Positions 15,501 to 23,591 of a stretch of DNA of 38,066 bases are shown here, piece by piece (position 1 is the first letter of the stretch; the number at the start of each line of letters is the position of its first letter). The position numbers were made by a program, and so were the translations under genes. Source of the DNA: Pseudomonas sp. GM78 (GTDB lineage: Bacteria; Pseudomonadota; Gammaproteobacteria; Pseudomonadales; Pseudomonadaceae); assembly GCF_000282475.1 (NCBI RefSeq), contig NZ_AKJF01000153.1, positions 1 through 38,066 on the forward strand, in the 5' to 3' direction. The notes beneath the pieces are model-generated. The model had not been told where the DNA came from and did not search any database. It worked only from the letters and a program-made list of their open reading frames with translations.

Positions 15501-18500
15501 CTGGTCGAGCAAGCCGTGCAAGGCCCTAACCCGCTCCGGGCGCGGGCTGACTTCCTGGCCGGCCGCCAGCTCATCGAGCATGTTGATCAGCGCTTCGTGG
15601 GCACTTTGTGCCTCATGGAAAAACGCTTCGCTGACCGCCAGGCTGCTCTCTTCCACCGCACCGTAGAGGTCGAGCAAGGCTTCGCAAAGCTCATCCACCG
15701 GGTGCAGGTCGGCCAGGTGCGCGCCTTCGCCGAGGGTGGTCAATTCATCCAGCAGTGCACTGAGTTCCTGGCGCTCGCCTGGGTGCTGCTGCCAACGCCG
15801 CAACAGGCTTTCAGCGTCCAACAGGATGTCCATGCCCTGGGCCAGGAAGTTGGTGATCAACTGCGGGTCGCGCTTGACCCTCAGGCCGCTGCTGGGCGAG
15901 TTCAAGTGGATTTGCAGGCGCTCGGCGAGCAGCGCCCTGGCACGTTCGATCAGGGCTCGGGAGCCGGGGATTTCGGCCAGCGGGTCGGTCTTGAGCTGGC
16001 GCAAGCCAAGACGGAACAAGCCTTCGGCCTCCAGCAGCACTTCGACTTCGTCGAGGTCGAGCGCGATCAGGTGGGCCTTGTACTCCCGGGCCAACTGATC
16101 CAGCGGCGTCGCCAGCTCGGCAATCGGCATCACCCCCGCCATCGACGCACTGCCCTTGAGCGTGTGCAAAGCGCGCTGCAGCTCATCACTGGCCTGCAGC
16201 GGAAGGTGTTCGGCAGCCTGGTCCAGAAAGCGGTTGAGGCTGCTCAAATGGGTTTCGGCTTCCTTGCGGAAGATTTCCAGCAACAGCGGGTCGAGGGCGG
16301 CGACGTCCTGGGTGTCCTCGTCCTCTGCCGGGGCCTCGCCCTTGGCCAGGGCGTGGGCACGCGCCGCCAACTGGTCGACATCGTTGCGCTGGCGCTGGGT
16401 ATCGGCGGCGTATTCGGCCACCAGTTCCGGCAACAGATCGAGCACATCGCCGAGCAGCTGCTGCACCTGAGCGCCAGGCTCCACGCTGTGTTCCAGTACG
16501 CGGTTGAGCAGGTTTTCCAGGGCCCAGGCCAGTTCGCCGAGCACCAGGGCGCGCACCATCCGGCCACTGCCCTTGAGGGTGTGGAAGGCGCGGCGCAGTT
16601 CACTCAGGGCCAAACGGTTGGCGGGATCCGCCGACCAGCGTGGCAAATACTCGCGAATGACCTCCAGCACTTCATCGGCTTCCTCGAGGAACACTTCACG
16701 CAATTCCTCGTCCACCGGTTCTTCGCCCGAAGGCGGCGGCAGCAGGCTATCCGGGGTGTCGAGCGCGGGCGGGTTCAGGGCAGAGACCGGGCTGGCCAGT
16801 ACATCGGCCAGGGCCTGGGCGACGGCCGGTGCATCCCGCTCCTGCTGTTGTCGCAGGGCCTGTGCTTCGCCGGGGCTCAAGACATCCGCAAGCACCGGTA
16901 CCTGTCGTTCACTGGGGAAAAACCCGAGTGCCGCCAGGCTTCGTTGCGCCACGTCAAGCAGGTGTTCACCGGGCGCTTCGGGGTCGTCGCTGAGGCGCTC
17001 AAGGTAATATTCGATGCTGGTGATGACGTCGGCCAGGCTGTCCAGCGCCTGCCAGCCGGGCTGATCCGGATCGAGCAGCAGGTGCTCGCGGATGAAATGA
17101 TTGCAGGTTTCGATCAGGCCCGCCGCCCGGCTCAACGGAATCATCGCCAGGGCACCGCGCACCTGGGTCAGCAAGGCCGGCAGTGCCTGCAGGTGCTGTC
17201 GGTCCCAGTCGGCATCGATGTAGTCGACGATCATGTCCTTGGCCTGCTGCAGGCAGATGCGCGCTTCCTTGATGACGATCTGGTGGATCTGCGTCAGGTC
17301 GGTGGTGGGCAGGCGGCTGTCTTCCTGACTTTCAGGCTCCACGGTGCCGACCATGCCGGCCAGCGTCGCTTCGACGTAAAGCAAGGCTCCGGCCACGTCC
17401 ATGAGGATCGCGTCGTCGGGTGCGCGCTGGCCCTGGGCCAGGCTGAGCACCACCGCCAGCTGATCGATGATGACCTTGCGTGGCTGGCCAAAGCCCAGCA
17501 CCGCCAGGGTGTCGGCGATTTGCCGCAGGGGCGCGAGCAGGCTGTCGAGGTCCGAGGTGTGTTGCCGGTCGCTGCGCACGAACAGGTCCAGGCGCTCCTT
17601 GACCCGTACCAGTTCTTCGCACAATGCCGCCAGTACCGAGCGCATGGCGTCACGGTCGGGACCGGCCAGCCTTGCGCGTTCTTCGTCGACCATCGCGCTG
17701 TCAGGCAATGCATCGTCCAGTGCGTAGCGATCTTTCATGGTCAGCATCTGCCCGGTGGGATGTTCGGCCTTGGCTATATAGAACAGCAAACTCTTGAGCA
17801 GCTCGGGCGGCGGCGGCTGATTGATGCCCTGCATGCCCTGTTCTAGCAGACGCTTGAGCTCCTTGTCGGCCTCCTTGAACAGGCTGCGCAAGGCCGGGCT
17901 GTTGGCGATGACGCCGGCGCGCATGCCTTCTACCAGCGCCGAGCCGACTTGCCACAGCGGGCTCAGGGGCGCTGTACCGGACAAGCCTTCCAGGCGCGTA
18001 AAGACCTTGGCCAGGTACCCCAGGTGAGTGTCGTCGTCCTGTTCACGCAACAAGCCGACCAGGGCCATCTGCAACATCTGCCGCAACTTGCGCAGCACAT
18101 TCGGCAGATCGGCCGGCTCCAACTGCGCCAGGAACATTTCGTCCAGGGGAACGAGGTCTGGCAACTGCGGACTGAACAGGCTGGTTTCCGACAACAGGCT
18201 TTCGCCCCGGGCGCTGCGCAGGTCGTTGATCAACGGCAACACCACCAGCGGCAAATCGCGGCGGGCGCCTTGCACACGATCAAGGTAGATCGGCAACTGC
18301 CCCAGCGCTTGCAGCATCAGGTGCAACGCCTCGTCGCGATGATGGACGCGATTGTGTTGCAAGGCGGTGACCAGATGCTCCATTTCTTCGGCGAGCAAGG
18401 CCGCGCCGTAGAACTCGACCATCTGCAGGCTGCCGTGAACCTGATGGATGCACGCCAGGCATTCGCTCAGGGCGTGCGTCGCCTGCGGGTCATCAAGCTG

Positions 18501-18590
18501 GGTTTCGATCGCGTGATGAGCCTGCTTCAGCGTTTCGGCAATTTCGCCTTTGACCCATTCGAGGGCCACATAGTCGTGCCGATCACCCAT
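12579..18590 (-). CDS. chpA: Hybrid histidine kinase ChpA of the type IV pilus chemosensory system
   Basis: This giant 2003-residue CheA-like kinase has four clear Hpt domains with HTLKG motifs, centred on His670, His809, His1148 and His1290. An N-terminal Hpt/FimL-like region has HQVHGSL (His49, His52), and at least one degenerate Hpt-like segment lies between. A dimerisation helix follows, then the HATPase domain (N-box NAVDHG near Asn1592, GRGVGMDVV near 1685), a CheW domain (about 1700-1860) and a C-terminal receiver with phospho-acceptor Asp1932 in LMLLDIEMP. It passes phosphate to PilG and PilH. ATG 18590 has GGAG five bases upstream. P. aeruginosa ChpA is longer (about 2470 residues). 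Oddly, residues about 1066-1100 are encoded by a complete in-frame REP pair. Confidence 0.95.
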   Translation of the reverse strand: MGDRHDYVALEWVKGEIAETLKQAHHAIETQLDDPQATHALSECLACIHQVHGSLQMVEFYGAALLAEEMEHLVTALQHNRVHHRDEALHLMLQALGQLPIYLDRVQGARRDLPLVVLPLINDLRSARGESLLSETSLFSPQLPDLVPLDEMFLAQLEPADLPNVLRKLRQMLQMALVGLLREQDDDTHLGYLAKVFTRLEGLSGTAPLSPLWQVGSALVEGMRAGVIANSPALRSLFKEADKELKRLLEQGMQGINQPPPPELLKSLLFYIAKAEHPTGQMLTMKDRYALDDALPDSAMVDEERARLAGPDRDAMRSVLAALCEELVRVKERLDLFVRSDRQHTSDLDSLLAPLRQIADTLAVLGFGQPRKVIIDQLAVVLSLAQGQRAPDDAILMDVAGALLYVEATLAGMVGTVEPESQEDSRLPTTDLTQIHQIVIKEARICLQQAKDMIVDYIDADWDRQHLQALPALLTQVRGALAMIPLSRAAGLIETCNHFIREHLLLDPDQPGWQALDSLADVITSIEYYLERLSDDPEAPGEHLLDVAQRSLAALGFFPSERQVPVLADVLSPGEAQALRQQQERDAPAVAQALADVLASPVSALNPPALDTPDSLLPPPSGEEPVDEELREVFLEEADEVLEVIREYLPRWSADPANRLALSELRRAFHTLKGSGRMVRALVLGELAWALENLLNRVLEHSVEPGAQVQQLLGDVLDLLPELVAEYAADTQRQRNDVDQLAARAHALAKGEAPAEDEDTQDVAALDPLLLEIFRKEAETHLSSLNRFLDQAAEHLPLQASDELQRALHTLKGSASMAGVMPIAELATPLDQLAREYKAHLIALDLDEVEVLLEAEGLFRLGLRQLKTDPLAEIPGSRALIERARALLAERLQIHLNSPSSGLRVKRDPQLITNFLAQGMDILLDAESLLRRWQQHPGERQELSALLDELTTLGEGAHLADLHPVDELCEALLDLYGAVEESSLAVSEAFFHEAQSAHEALINMLDELAAGQEVSPRPERVRALHGLLDQSLDPSAMGLIRSDGSRTLSIRELGDATAELERTLPPVGASLLAMDDNDDTLSQDKRGAYESIASRLAPTRDREPEDEIVSIFLEEAVDILDSANHSLQRWVSEPLNPAPLSSLQRDLHTLKGGARMAEVEPVGDLAQELESLYEGLADRRYSHSEVLVQLLQQSHDRLAQLFEQLQDQQALGDPGELIEAIRAFRQGHASNAEVIEAATSNDAAHHDGELLDIFLEEGFDIIESSGAALLRWQAEPSSRQEMETLLRDLHTLKGGARMVEIAPIGDLAHELEFLYEGLSTGALQPTAALFELLQRSHDRLAQMLDAARAGEPLPPADRLIDAIQNFSHPVQPDSLVPLTVPVAAKAETPLLQPDAGADMVKVSAELLDDLVNLAAETSIFRGRIEQQVNDAQVALNEMETTIERMRDQLRRLDTETQGRILSRQQVDAERLGYEEFDPLEMDRHSQLQQLSRALFESASDLLDLKETLDRRTLDAENLLQQQGRINTELQEGLMRTRMVPFERMLPRLKRIVRQVASELGKDVEFIVGNAEGEMDRNVLERMAAPLEHMLRNAVDHGLEAAPVRVAAGKPAQGRITLDLLREGGDIIFDIRDDGAGVPLEAVRRKAIKRGLLDPHSVISDHDVLQFILQPGFSTAEKITQISGRGVGMDVVHEEVRQLGGTMSIDSVPGQGVHFRIRLPFTVSVNRALMVQCGEDQYAIPLNTIDGIVRVLPNELEGHFRLDPPTYEYAGQRYELCYLGELLKTSPRPRLLGQGLPLPVLLVQCNERHIAVQVDAMAGTREIVVKSLGPQFAAVQGVSGATILGDGRVVLILDLLAPVRAMQARAPQRPVSHEVEVEPQRPLLVMVVDDSVTVRKVTSRLLERHGMNVLTAKDGVDAMLLLEEHKPDLMLLDIEMPRMDGFEVATQVRKDERLRHLPIIMITSRTGQKHRDRAMAIGVNDYLGKPYQESVLLESIALWSKTHA
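15294..15395. repeat. REP pair inside chpA, read in frame
   Basis: Inverted REP copies of the GCGAGCCTGCTCGC subtype lie at 15294-15320 and 15367-15395, with a 46-base centre that itself holds an eight-pair hairpin (CGATAACG/CGTTATCG). The whole unit is within the chpA coding sequence and contains no stop in that frame. It is translated as PVGASLLAMDDNDD at one arm and SIASRLAPT at the other, in the linker before the third HTLKG Hpt domain. Confidence 0.92.
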
Positions 18591-18639
18591 AACCACTCCA
18601 ATCCCCACTTCAATCAAGATAGCCGTGCCCGGGGGCGGT

Positions 18640-20700
18640 TCAAGCTTTGTCCGCGACCTGCGCCTGGGTGGCCGGCAAGGTGAAACCAGACACCGAACGC
18701 CGCAACTGGCTGGCCATTTTTGCCAGGTTGCCGATACTCTCGGCGGTGGCGGTAGAGCCGGACGAGGTCTGCGAGGTGATCTGCTGGATCACGTTCATCG
18801 TCAGGGAAATCTGACCGGCAGACGACGTCTGTTGTTGCGCCGCGTTGGAAATACTCTGGATCAGCGCCGCCAGGGTCTTGGATACCCCTTCGATTTCTTC
18901 CAGGGCCACACCGGCATCCTGCGCCAGACGCGCGCCGCGCACCACTTCGGTGGTGGTCTGTTCCATGGAAATCACCGCCTCGTTGGTGTCGGCCTGGATC
19001 GCCCGCACCAGGGTCTCGATCTGCCGCGTCGCAGCCGAGGAGCGTTCCGCCAGGCGCTGCACCTCGTCGGCGACCACCGCGAAACCGCGCCCAGCATCAC
19101 CAGCCATCGACGCCTGGATCGCCGCGTTGAGGGCTAGGATGTTGGTCTGGTCGGCAATGTCATCGATCAAGCTGACAATATCGCCGATTTCCTGGGAAGA
19201 CTCGCCAAGGCGCTTGATTCTCTTGGCGGTGTCCTGAATCTGTTCGCGGATGTTGTCCATGCCATGGATGGTGTTGTGCACCACCTCATTGCCCTTGTTG
19301 GCGATTTCCACCGAACGCTCGGCCACCGCCGAGGATTCCGCGGCGTTGGCCGACACCTGGTCGATGGACTCCGCCATGTCGTTGATCGCGGTGGAGGCTT
19401 CGGAAATCTGCTGGGCCTGATGCTCCGAGGCCTGCGCCAGGTGCATCGCGGTGGCCTGGGTTTCCTGCACGGCGGCAGCGACTTGGCCGGCCGTCAGGTT
19501 GATGGTTGCCACCAGATCGCGCAGTTGGTCCACGGAATAGTTGATCGAATCGGCAATGGTCCCGGTGAAGTCTTCAGTCACGGTGGCGGTCACGGTCAGG
19601 TCGCCGTCGGCCAGGTCTTCGATTTCGTCGAGCAGGCGCATGATCGCGTTCTGGTTGCGCTCATTCTTTTCGGCGGTTTCGCGCAGCTGGCGATTGGTTT
19701 CGCGCACCATCACCAGGCCGATGAGGATGATCGACATCAACGCCCCCAGGCCCAGGACATAGCCGCCGATGGTGTCGGTGTCACGTCCCCCGGCGAGGTT
19801 TTCGAAACCGCTGGCCAGGTGGGAAGCTTCGTCGAGCAGGGTTTGCGACAGGCTGAAGATATTGGTGGCCGACTCACGGACCTTGAACAACTCCGGGGAG
19901 GTTTCGAGGATTTCGTCCACGGAGCCTGAGACGAACTCGAACAGCTCGGAAATCTCGATCAGCCGCGCGCGCGCGTCACGGTCCTCGACCTGGCTGACCC
20001 GCAGTGCCGTGTTGCCCTGGAGCATGCCGTTGAGCACCTGGCCGAAACGCGCCGCATCGCGGCCGAACGCATCGGCGGCCTGCTGCGAGTTCTCGTCGCC
20101 AGACAGTACGGTATTGACCGCACCTAAAATACGCTCGGCCAGCAGCGATTGGCGCTGAGCCATCGCCACCTGCGCAGCCGGGGCACCACGTTGCAGCAGG
20201 GTTTCCACCACTTTTTCGTATTCGACCTGCAACTGCGGCACGGTTTCGGCCAGGGTCGCGGCGACCTGATGCAGCGACAACACCGTCTGTTCGCTGGACA
20301 AAATAGTGTCGGTGTTTTTCAGCAGGCGTTCCCAGTCCAGTTGTACGGCACGCATTTCCGGACGCACGATGGCCGGTGCCGGTGGCAGGCCGGTGGCGGG
20401 GTCGCCTTTCTTCAGATAGCTCCAGCGCCGGGCAAAATCGTTGCGCGCATCGCTGAGCAACTTGAACGCCGCCGCCTTGCCGGCAGCGGCTTCGGTGGCA
20501 TTCTTGGCAATGCGCTGGGATAGCACGCGCAACTCACCGGCGTGGCCGATGTACTGTTTGTCGTAAGTGGCCTGGGTGTTGAGGTACGCGAAGTTGGCGA
20601 ACAACAACATGATGAAGATGATCAGTGCGATGAACAGCGCGATGATCTGCGATCGACTGCGCGACGCTTCCATTGGCTTGCCTGATTTTGCTTTTGTCAT
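18640..20700 (-). CDS. pilJ: Methyl-accepting chemotaxis protein PilJ
   Basis: This 686-residue receptor of the Pil-Chp system has a short cytoplasmic start, a first membrane segment at about 18-42 ([20 protein letters not shown]), a large periplasmic PilJ-type helical domain, a second membrane segment at about 310-330 ([15 protein letters not shown]), a HAMP region and a cytoplasmic signalling domain. The hairpin tip reads [20 protein letters not shown] and is followed by [16 protein letters not shown]. It senses pilus-derived or surface signals and controls ChpA. The ATG at 20700 is the family-like start, with a weak GAAG upstream. Downstream chpA follows after 49 bases, with no pilK between them. 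Confidence 0.95.
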   Translation of the reverse strand: MTKAKSGKPMEASRSRSQIIALFIALIIFIMLLFANFAYLNTQATYDKQYIGHAGELRVLSQRIAKNATEAAAGKAAAFKLLSDARNDFARRWSYLKKGDPATGLPPAPAIVRPEMRAVQLDWERLLKNTDTILSSEQTVLSLHQVAATLAETVPQLQVEYEKVVETLLQRGAPAAQVAMAQRQSLLAERILGAVNTVLSGDENSQQAADAFGRDAARFGQVLNGMLQGNTALRVSQVEDRDARARLIEISELFEFVSGSVDEILETSPELFKVRESATNIFSLSQTLLDEASHLASGFENLAGGRDTDTIGGYVLGLGALMSIILIGLVMVRETNRQLRETAEKNERNQNAIMRLLDEIEDLADGDLTVTATVTEDFTGTIADSINYSVDQLRDLVATINLTAGQVAAAVQETQATAMHLAQASEHQAQQISEASTAINDMAESIDQVSANAAESSAVAERSVEIANKGNEVVHNTIHGMDNIREQIQDTAKRIKRLGESSQEIGDIVSLIDDIADQTNILALNAAIQASMAGDAGRGFAVVADEVQRLAERSSAATRQIETLVRAIQADTNEAVISMEQTTTEVVRGARLAQDAGVALEEIEGVSKTLAALIQSISNAAQQQTSSAGQISLTMNVIQQITSQTSSGSTATAESIGNLAKMASQLRRSVSGFTLPATQAQVADKA

Positions 20701-20745
20701 CGGTCTTCGCCTGTTAACCCATACCCCGTCAAACCTTCCACGGAC

Positions 20746-20835
20746 CCCGTGGGAGCTGGCTTGCCAGCGATGGCATCACCTCGGTCAAAGTGAGACCGTG
20801 TCGTTTGCATCGCGGGCAAGCCCGCTCCCACAGGG
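20746..20835. repeat. Hybrid REP pair between pilI and pilJ
   Basis: Two REP copies in inverted orientation lie inside the pil-chp operon. The left one (about 20746-20774) is the GCTGGCTTGCCAGCGATGG subtype. The right one (about 20807-20835) is the GCATCGCGGGCAAGCCCGC subtype. The outer GTGGGAGC and GCTCCCAC ends match, but the inner cores differ, so pairing is partial. Confidence 0.85.
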
Positions 20836-20842
20836 TCCGCGT

Positions 20843-21376
20843 TTACTGCACCACATGCATGAAGCTTTGCGACCGCGCCAGTGCAAACAGGCTGAACACC
20901 TGCCAGCCCTGCTCGCGCTGAAACCGGCCGGTGATGAACGGCGCGATCGGCCCGCCCAGGGCGTCTATCGGCTGCAGACTGTCTCGGGCAAAGTGCTGCA
21001 AACCTACAACCTCATCGACCAACAACCCGGCAAACACGTCTTCATGCTCCACCACCAACACCCGTCGCTGCTTGCGTGCTGCCGAAACTTCCTGGCCAAA
21101 AAAGCCACACAAATCAATGATCGGCAACAAACGCCCGCGCAGGTTGGCCACGCCTTTGACCCAGGACTTGACCCCTGGCACCAGGGTAAATCGCGGCTCG
21201 TGCAACACTTCACCGACTTCGCCCATGGGCGCGACGTACCAGTGTTCGCCCAGGCGAAAACCGATGCCGCTCCAACTGTCCTGGCGGGTCGGCTGGGACG
21301 GCAAGTCCGCCGCCAGCAAGCGACAGCGCCGGTCGATCTGCAGCAGCAGTTCGAAGGCGGTCAGTGATTGGCTCAT
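20843..21376 (-). CDS. pilI: CheW-like adaptor PilI
   Basis: This is a 177-residue CheW-domain adaptor that couples the PilJ receptor to the kinase ChpA. The CheW fold spans about residues 35-170, with GIGFRLGEHWYVAPMGEVGE, the core LRGRLLPIIDLCGFFG and a late VEHEDVFAGLLVDEVVGLQ. The ATG at 21376 is 10 bases after the pilH stop, so translation is probably coupled. The end of the gene is followed by a REP pair before pilJ, an unusual position inside an operon, which may alter the ratio of upstream to downstream mRNA. Confidence 0.93.
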   Translation of the reverse strand: MSQSLTAFELLLQIDRRCRLLAADLPSQPTRQDSWSGIGFRLGEHWYVAPMGEVGEVLHEPRFTLVPGVKSWVKGVANLRGRLLPIIDLCGFFGQEVSAARKQRRVLVVEHEDVFAGLLVDEVVGLQHFARDSLQPIDALGGPIAPFITGRFQREQGWQVFSLFALARSQSFMHVVQ

Positions 21377-21386
21377 GACCCTGTAA

Positions 21387-21752
21387 TCAACCGGCCAGCA
21401 CGTTGTTCAGGGTCTTGATCAGGGTGTCTTCGTCGACCGGCTTGGTCAGGTAGTCCTTGGCCCCTTGGCGCGTGCCCCAGACCTTGTCGGTTTCCTGATC
21501 CTTGGTGGTGATGATGATCACCGGGATGTGTCCGGTTTCCGGGTCTTTGGTCAACTGGCGGGTGGCCTGGAAACCGTTGAGTCCGGGCATGACGATATCC
21601 ATCAGCACCGCGTCGGGTTTTTCCTGGCGGGCCAGGGCCACGCCGTCTGCGCCGTTTTCGGCTTTCAATACTTCATGACCGTGCTTTTCCAGCATGCCGG
21701 TCAGTTTGTACATTTCGGTCGGCGAATCGTCGACGATCAGGATACGTGCCAT
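21387..21752 (-). CDS. pilH: Response regulator PilH (single receiver domain)
   Basis: The 121-residue CheY-like receiver has the acidic pair in ILIVDDSPTEM (Asp8, Asp9), the phospho-acceptor Asp52 in AVLMDIVMPGLNG, and the Lys of DYLTKPVDE. In P. aeruginosa PilH opposes or tempers PilG output and affects pilus retraction by PilT and cAMP levels. ATG 21752, preceded by GGGGAAG, gives exactly the family length. A frame starting at 21785 adds 11 unlikely residues. It lies between pilG and pilI in the usual order. Confidence 0.94.
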   Translation of the reverse strand: MARILIVDDSPTEMYKLTGMLEKHGHEVLKAENGADGVALARQEKPDAVLMDIVMPGLNGFQATRQLTKDPETGHIPVIIITTKDQETDKVWGTRQGAKDYLTKPVDEDTLIKTLNNVLAG

Positions 21753-21809
21753 GGTCTTCCCCATTCTTGTCGACGCAGGGCCCAATGGCCGAGCGTCACT
21801 GTAGGTGTC

Positions 21810-22214
21810 TTACTGCGGCAAAACAGCGGCAAAGCCCGGAACATGGGCCTGGATCGCGTTCAGCAGTTCTTCCTTGCTGAAAGGCTTGGTCAGAAACTGG
21901 TCGGAGCCGACGATGCGCCCCTTGGCCTTGTCGAACAGCCCGTCCTTGGACGACAGCATAATCACTGGCGTGGACTTGAATGCACTGTTGTTCTTGATCA
22001 ATGCGCAGGTCTGATAGCCATCCAGGCGCGGCATCATGATGTCGACAAAGATGATACCGGGGTGGTGATCGGCGATCTTGGCCAGGGCATCGAAGCCGTC
22101 GATGGCCGTGATGACCTCGCACCCCACGTTCTTGAGCAGTGTTTCGGCGGTGCGGCGAATCGTCTTCGAATCGTCGATCACCATGACCTTCAAGGCGCTG
22201 GGTTGCTTTTCCAT
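21810..22214 (-). CDS. pilG: Response regulator PilG (single receiver domain)
   Basis: This 134-residue CheY-like receiver is the first gene of the pil-chp operon. The acidic pocket is in VMVIDDSKTIRR (Asp14, Asp15), the phospho-acceptor is Asp58 in IIFVDIMMPRLDGY, and the conserved Lys is in FLTKPFSKEE. In P. aeruginosa PilG promotes pilus extension and CyaB-dependent cAMP synthesis. The gene is divergent from gshB, with a 359-base gap that contains a leader hairpin and a REP pair. Start ATG 22214 is clear. Confidence 0.95.
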   Translation of the reverse strand: MEKQPSALKVMVIDDSKTIRRTAETLLKNVGCEVITAIDGFDALAKIADHHPGIIFVDIMMPRLDGYQTCALIKNNSAFKSTPVIMLSSKDGLFDKAKGRIVGSDQFLTKPFSKEELLNAIQAHVPGFAAVLPQ

Positions 22215-22573
22215 AGGTGCTCTACCGTCGCCTTTGCGAATCTATTTGTCCATCTGCAGGGCATCGAGGGCTCGAAACCCTTGATGCTCAAGGGCCGGCA
22301 CAACATGGCAGCCTTTTTAGCACAGTCTCCAAATCCAATCTATCGGCCGGCCATGGGAGTGGTTTTTCCTTGACCGGGAACACACTCAGCGCCACTCTGA
22401 CGCCACTTTTATACGGTCCTTTGGATTGATCTTTTGTGGGAGCGAGCCTGCTCGCGATGGTCGTCAACGATGACGCGAATCAGCAGGATGAGCGCGGTGA
22501 TCTTTAGCCCATCGCGAGCAGGCTCGCTCCTACAGGATTTACATAGGCCTCACCCACTTCTGAGGAAACACCC
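22215..22573. other. Divergent pilG/gshB intergenic region with a leader hairpin
   Basis: No gene is seen in these 359 bases. Bases 22261-22270 (GCATCGAGGG) and 22278-22287 (CCCTTGATGC) form an inverted repeat with one imperfect position around a seven-base centre. It lies 47 bases upstream of the pilG ATG, so it is probably in the pilG leader or an operator. The gshB-proximal part holds a REP pair (22435-22536). A TTTTATACG stretch near 22410 could be a -10 region for gshB, but no matching -35 is evident. Confidence 0.4.
22435..22536. repeat. REP pair upstream of gshB
   Basis: Inverted REP copies of the GCGAGCCTGCTCGC subtype lie at 22435-22460 and 22508-22536. They are in a divergent promoter region, an unusual place for REPs, and end only 37 bases before the gshB start, so they probably lie upstream of or within its leader. 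Confidence 0.88.
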
Positions 22574-23527
22574 ATGAGCGTTCGTGTCGGGATTGTCATG
22601 GATCCTATCGCCAGCATCTCCTATAAAAAGGATAGCTCGCTGGCCATGCTGCTGGCCGCACAGAAACGCGGCTGGGAACTGTTCTACATGGAGCAGCGCG
22701 ACCTGTACCAGGCCGAGGGTCAGGCCCGGGCGCGGATGCGTCCGCTGAAAGTGTTCGCCAACCCGGAAAAATGGTTCGAGCTGGAAGCCGAGCAGGACAA
22801 CCTGCTGAGCGACCTGGACGTGATCCTGATGCGCAAGGATCCACCCTTCGACATGGAATTCGTCTATTCCACTTATTTGCTGGAACAGGCCGAGAGCGCC
22901 GGCGTGCTGGTGGTCAACAAGCCGCAGAGCCTGCGTGACTGCAATGAAAAACTGTTCGCCACGCTGTTCCCGCAGTGCACGCCGCCGACCATCGTCAGCC
23001 GTCGCCCTGACGTATTGCGCGAATTCGCCGACCATCATGGCGACGTGATCCTCAAGCCGCTGGACGGCATGGGCGGGTCCTCGATCTTCCGTCACACCGC
23101 CGGCCACCCGAACCTGTCGGTGATCCTCGAAACCCTGACCCTGCACGGCCAGCAGCAAATCATGATCCAGGGCTACCTGCCGGCCATCGTCGATGGCGAC
23201 AAGCGCATCCTGATGATCGACGGCGAGCCGGTGGACTATTGCCTGGCGCGCATTCCCGCGGCCGGTGAAACCCGTGGCAACCTCGCCGCCGGTGGGCGCG
23301 GCGAAGCCCGTCCGTTGACCGAGAAGGATCGCTGGATCGCCGCACAAGTCGGCCCGACCCTGCGCGAAAAAGGCCTGTTGTTTGTCGGCCTCGATGTGAT
23401 CGGCGAGCACCTGACAGAAATCAACGTCACCAGCCCGACCTGCATCCGCGAAATCGATAACGCCTTCGGCACCGATATCGGCGGCATGCTGATGGATGCC
23501 ATCGATCAGAAGCTAAAGGCCCGTTGA
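22574..23527 (+). CDS. gshB: Glutathione synthetase
   Basis: The 317-residue ATP-grasp enzyme joins gamma-glutamylcysteine and glycine to glutathione in the cytoplasm. Visible family features are MSVRVGIVMDPIASI at the start, LMRKDPPFDMEFVYSTYLLE, NKPQSLRDCNEKLFA, the Gly-rich ATP loop KPLDGMGGSSIF, and the metal/product site INVTSPTCIREID. The length equals the proteobacterial norm. ATG 22574 has AGGAA upstream. It stands between the pil-chp operon and tonB3, the same neighbours as in P. aeruginosa. Confidence 0.96.
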   Translation: MSVRVGIVMDPIASISYKKDSSLAMLLAAQKRGWELFYMEQRDLYQAEGQARARMRPLKVFANPEKWFELEAEQDNLLSDLDVILMRKDPPFDMEFVYSTYLLEQAESAGVLVVNKPQSLRDCNEKLFATLFPQCTPPTIVSRRPDVLREFADHHGDVILKPLDGMGGSSIFRHTAGHPNLSVILETLTLHGQQQIMIQGYLPAIVDGDKRILMIDGEPVDYCLARIPAAGETRGNLAAGGRGEARPLTEKDRWIAAQVGPTLREKGLLFVGLDVIGEHLTEINVTSPTCIREIDNAFGTDIGGMLMDAIDQKLKAR

Positions 23528-23533
23528 AAAGCC

Positions 23534-23584
23534 AAACCAACATTGCGTTATCATGCGCGGCCTGTGAAAACGTGATGTTGGTTT
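23534..23584 (+). promoter_or_regulatory. Inverted repeat and possible promoter between gshB and tonB
   Basis: AAACCAACAT (23534-23543) and ATGTTGGTTT (23575-23584) are perfect 10-base complements. The second arm ends 7 bases before the tonB ATG, so an RNA stem would cover its ribosome-binding region, which has no clear Shine-Dalgarno. TTGAAA (23524-23529) and TATCAT (23549-23554) could be a weak promoter with a 19-base spacer. If that promoter is real, only read-through transcripts from gshB would contain both arms. Confidence 0.4.
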
Positions 23585-23591
23585 CCTTGTC

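Noticed and set aside
15516-17846. A 776-residue open frame on the plus strand opposite chpA
   Set aside because: It is another antisense shadow, rich in Gln/Arg/His as expected from reversed codon bias. chpA on the other strand is unambiguous.
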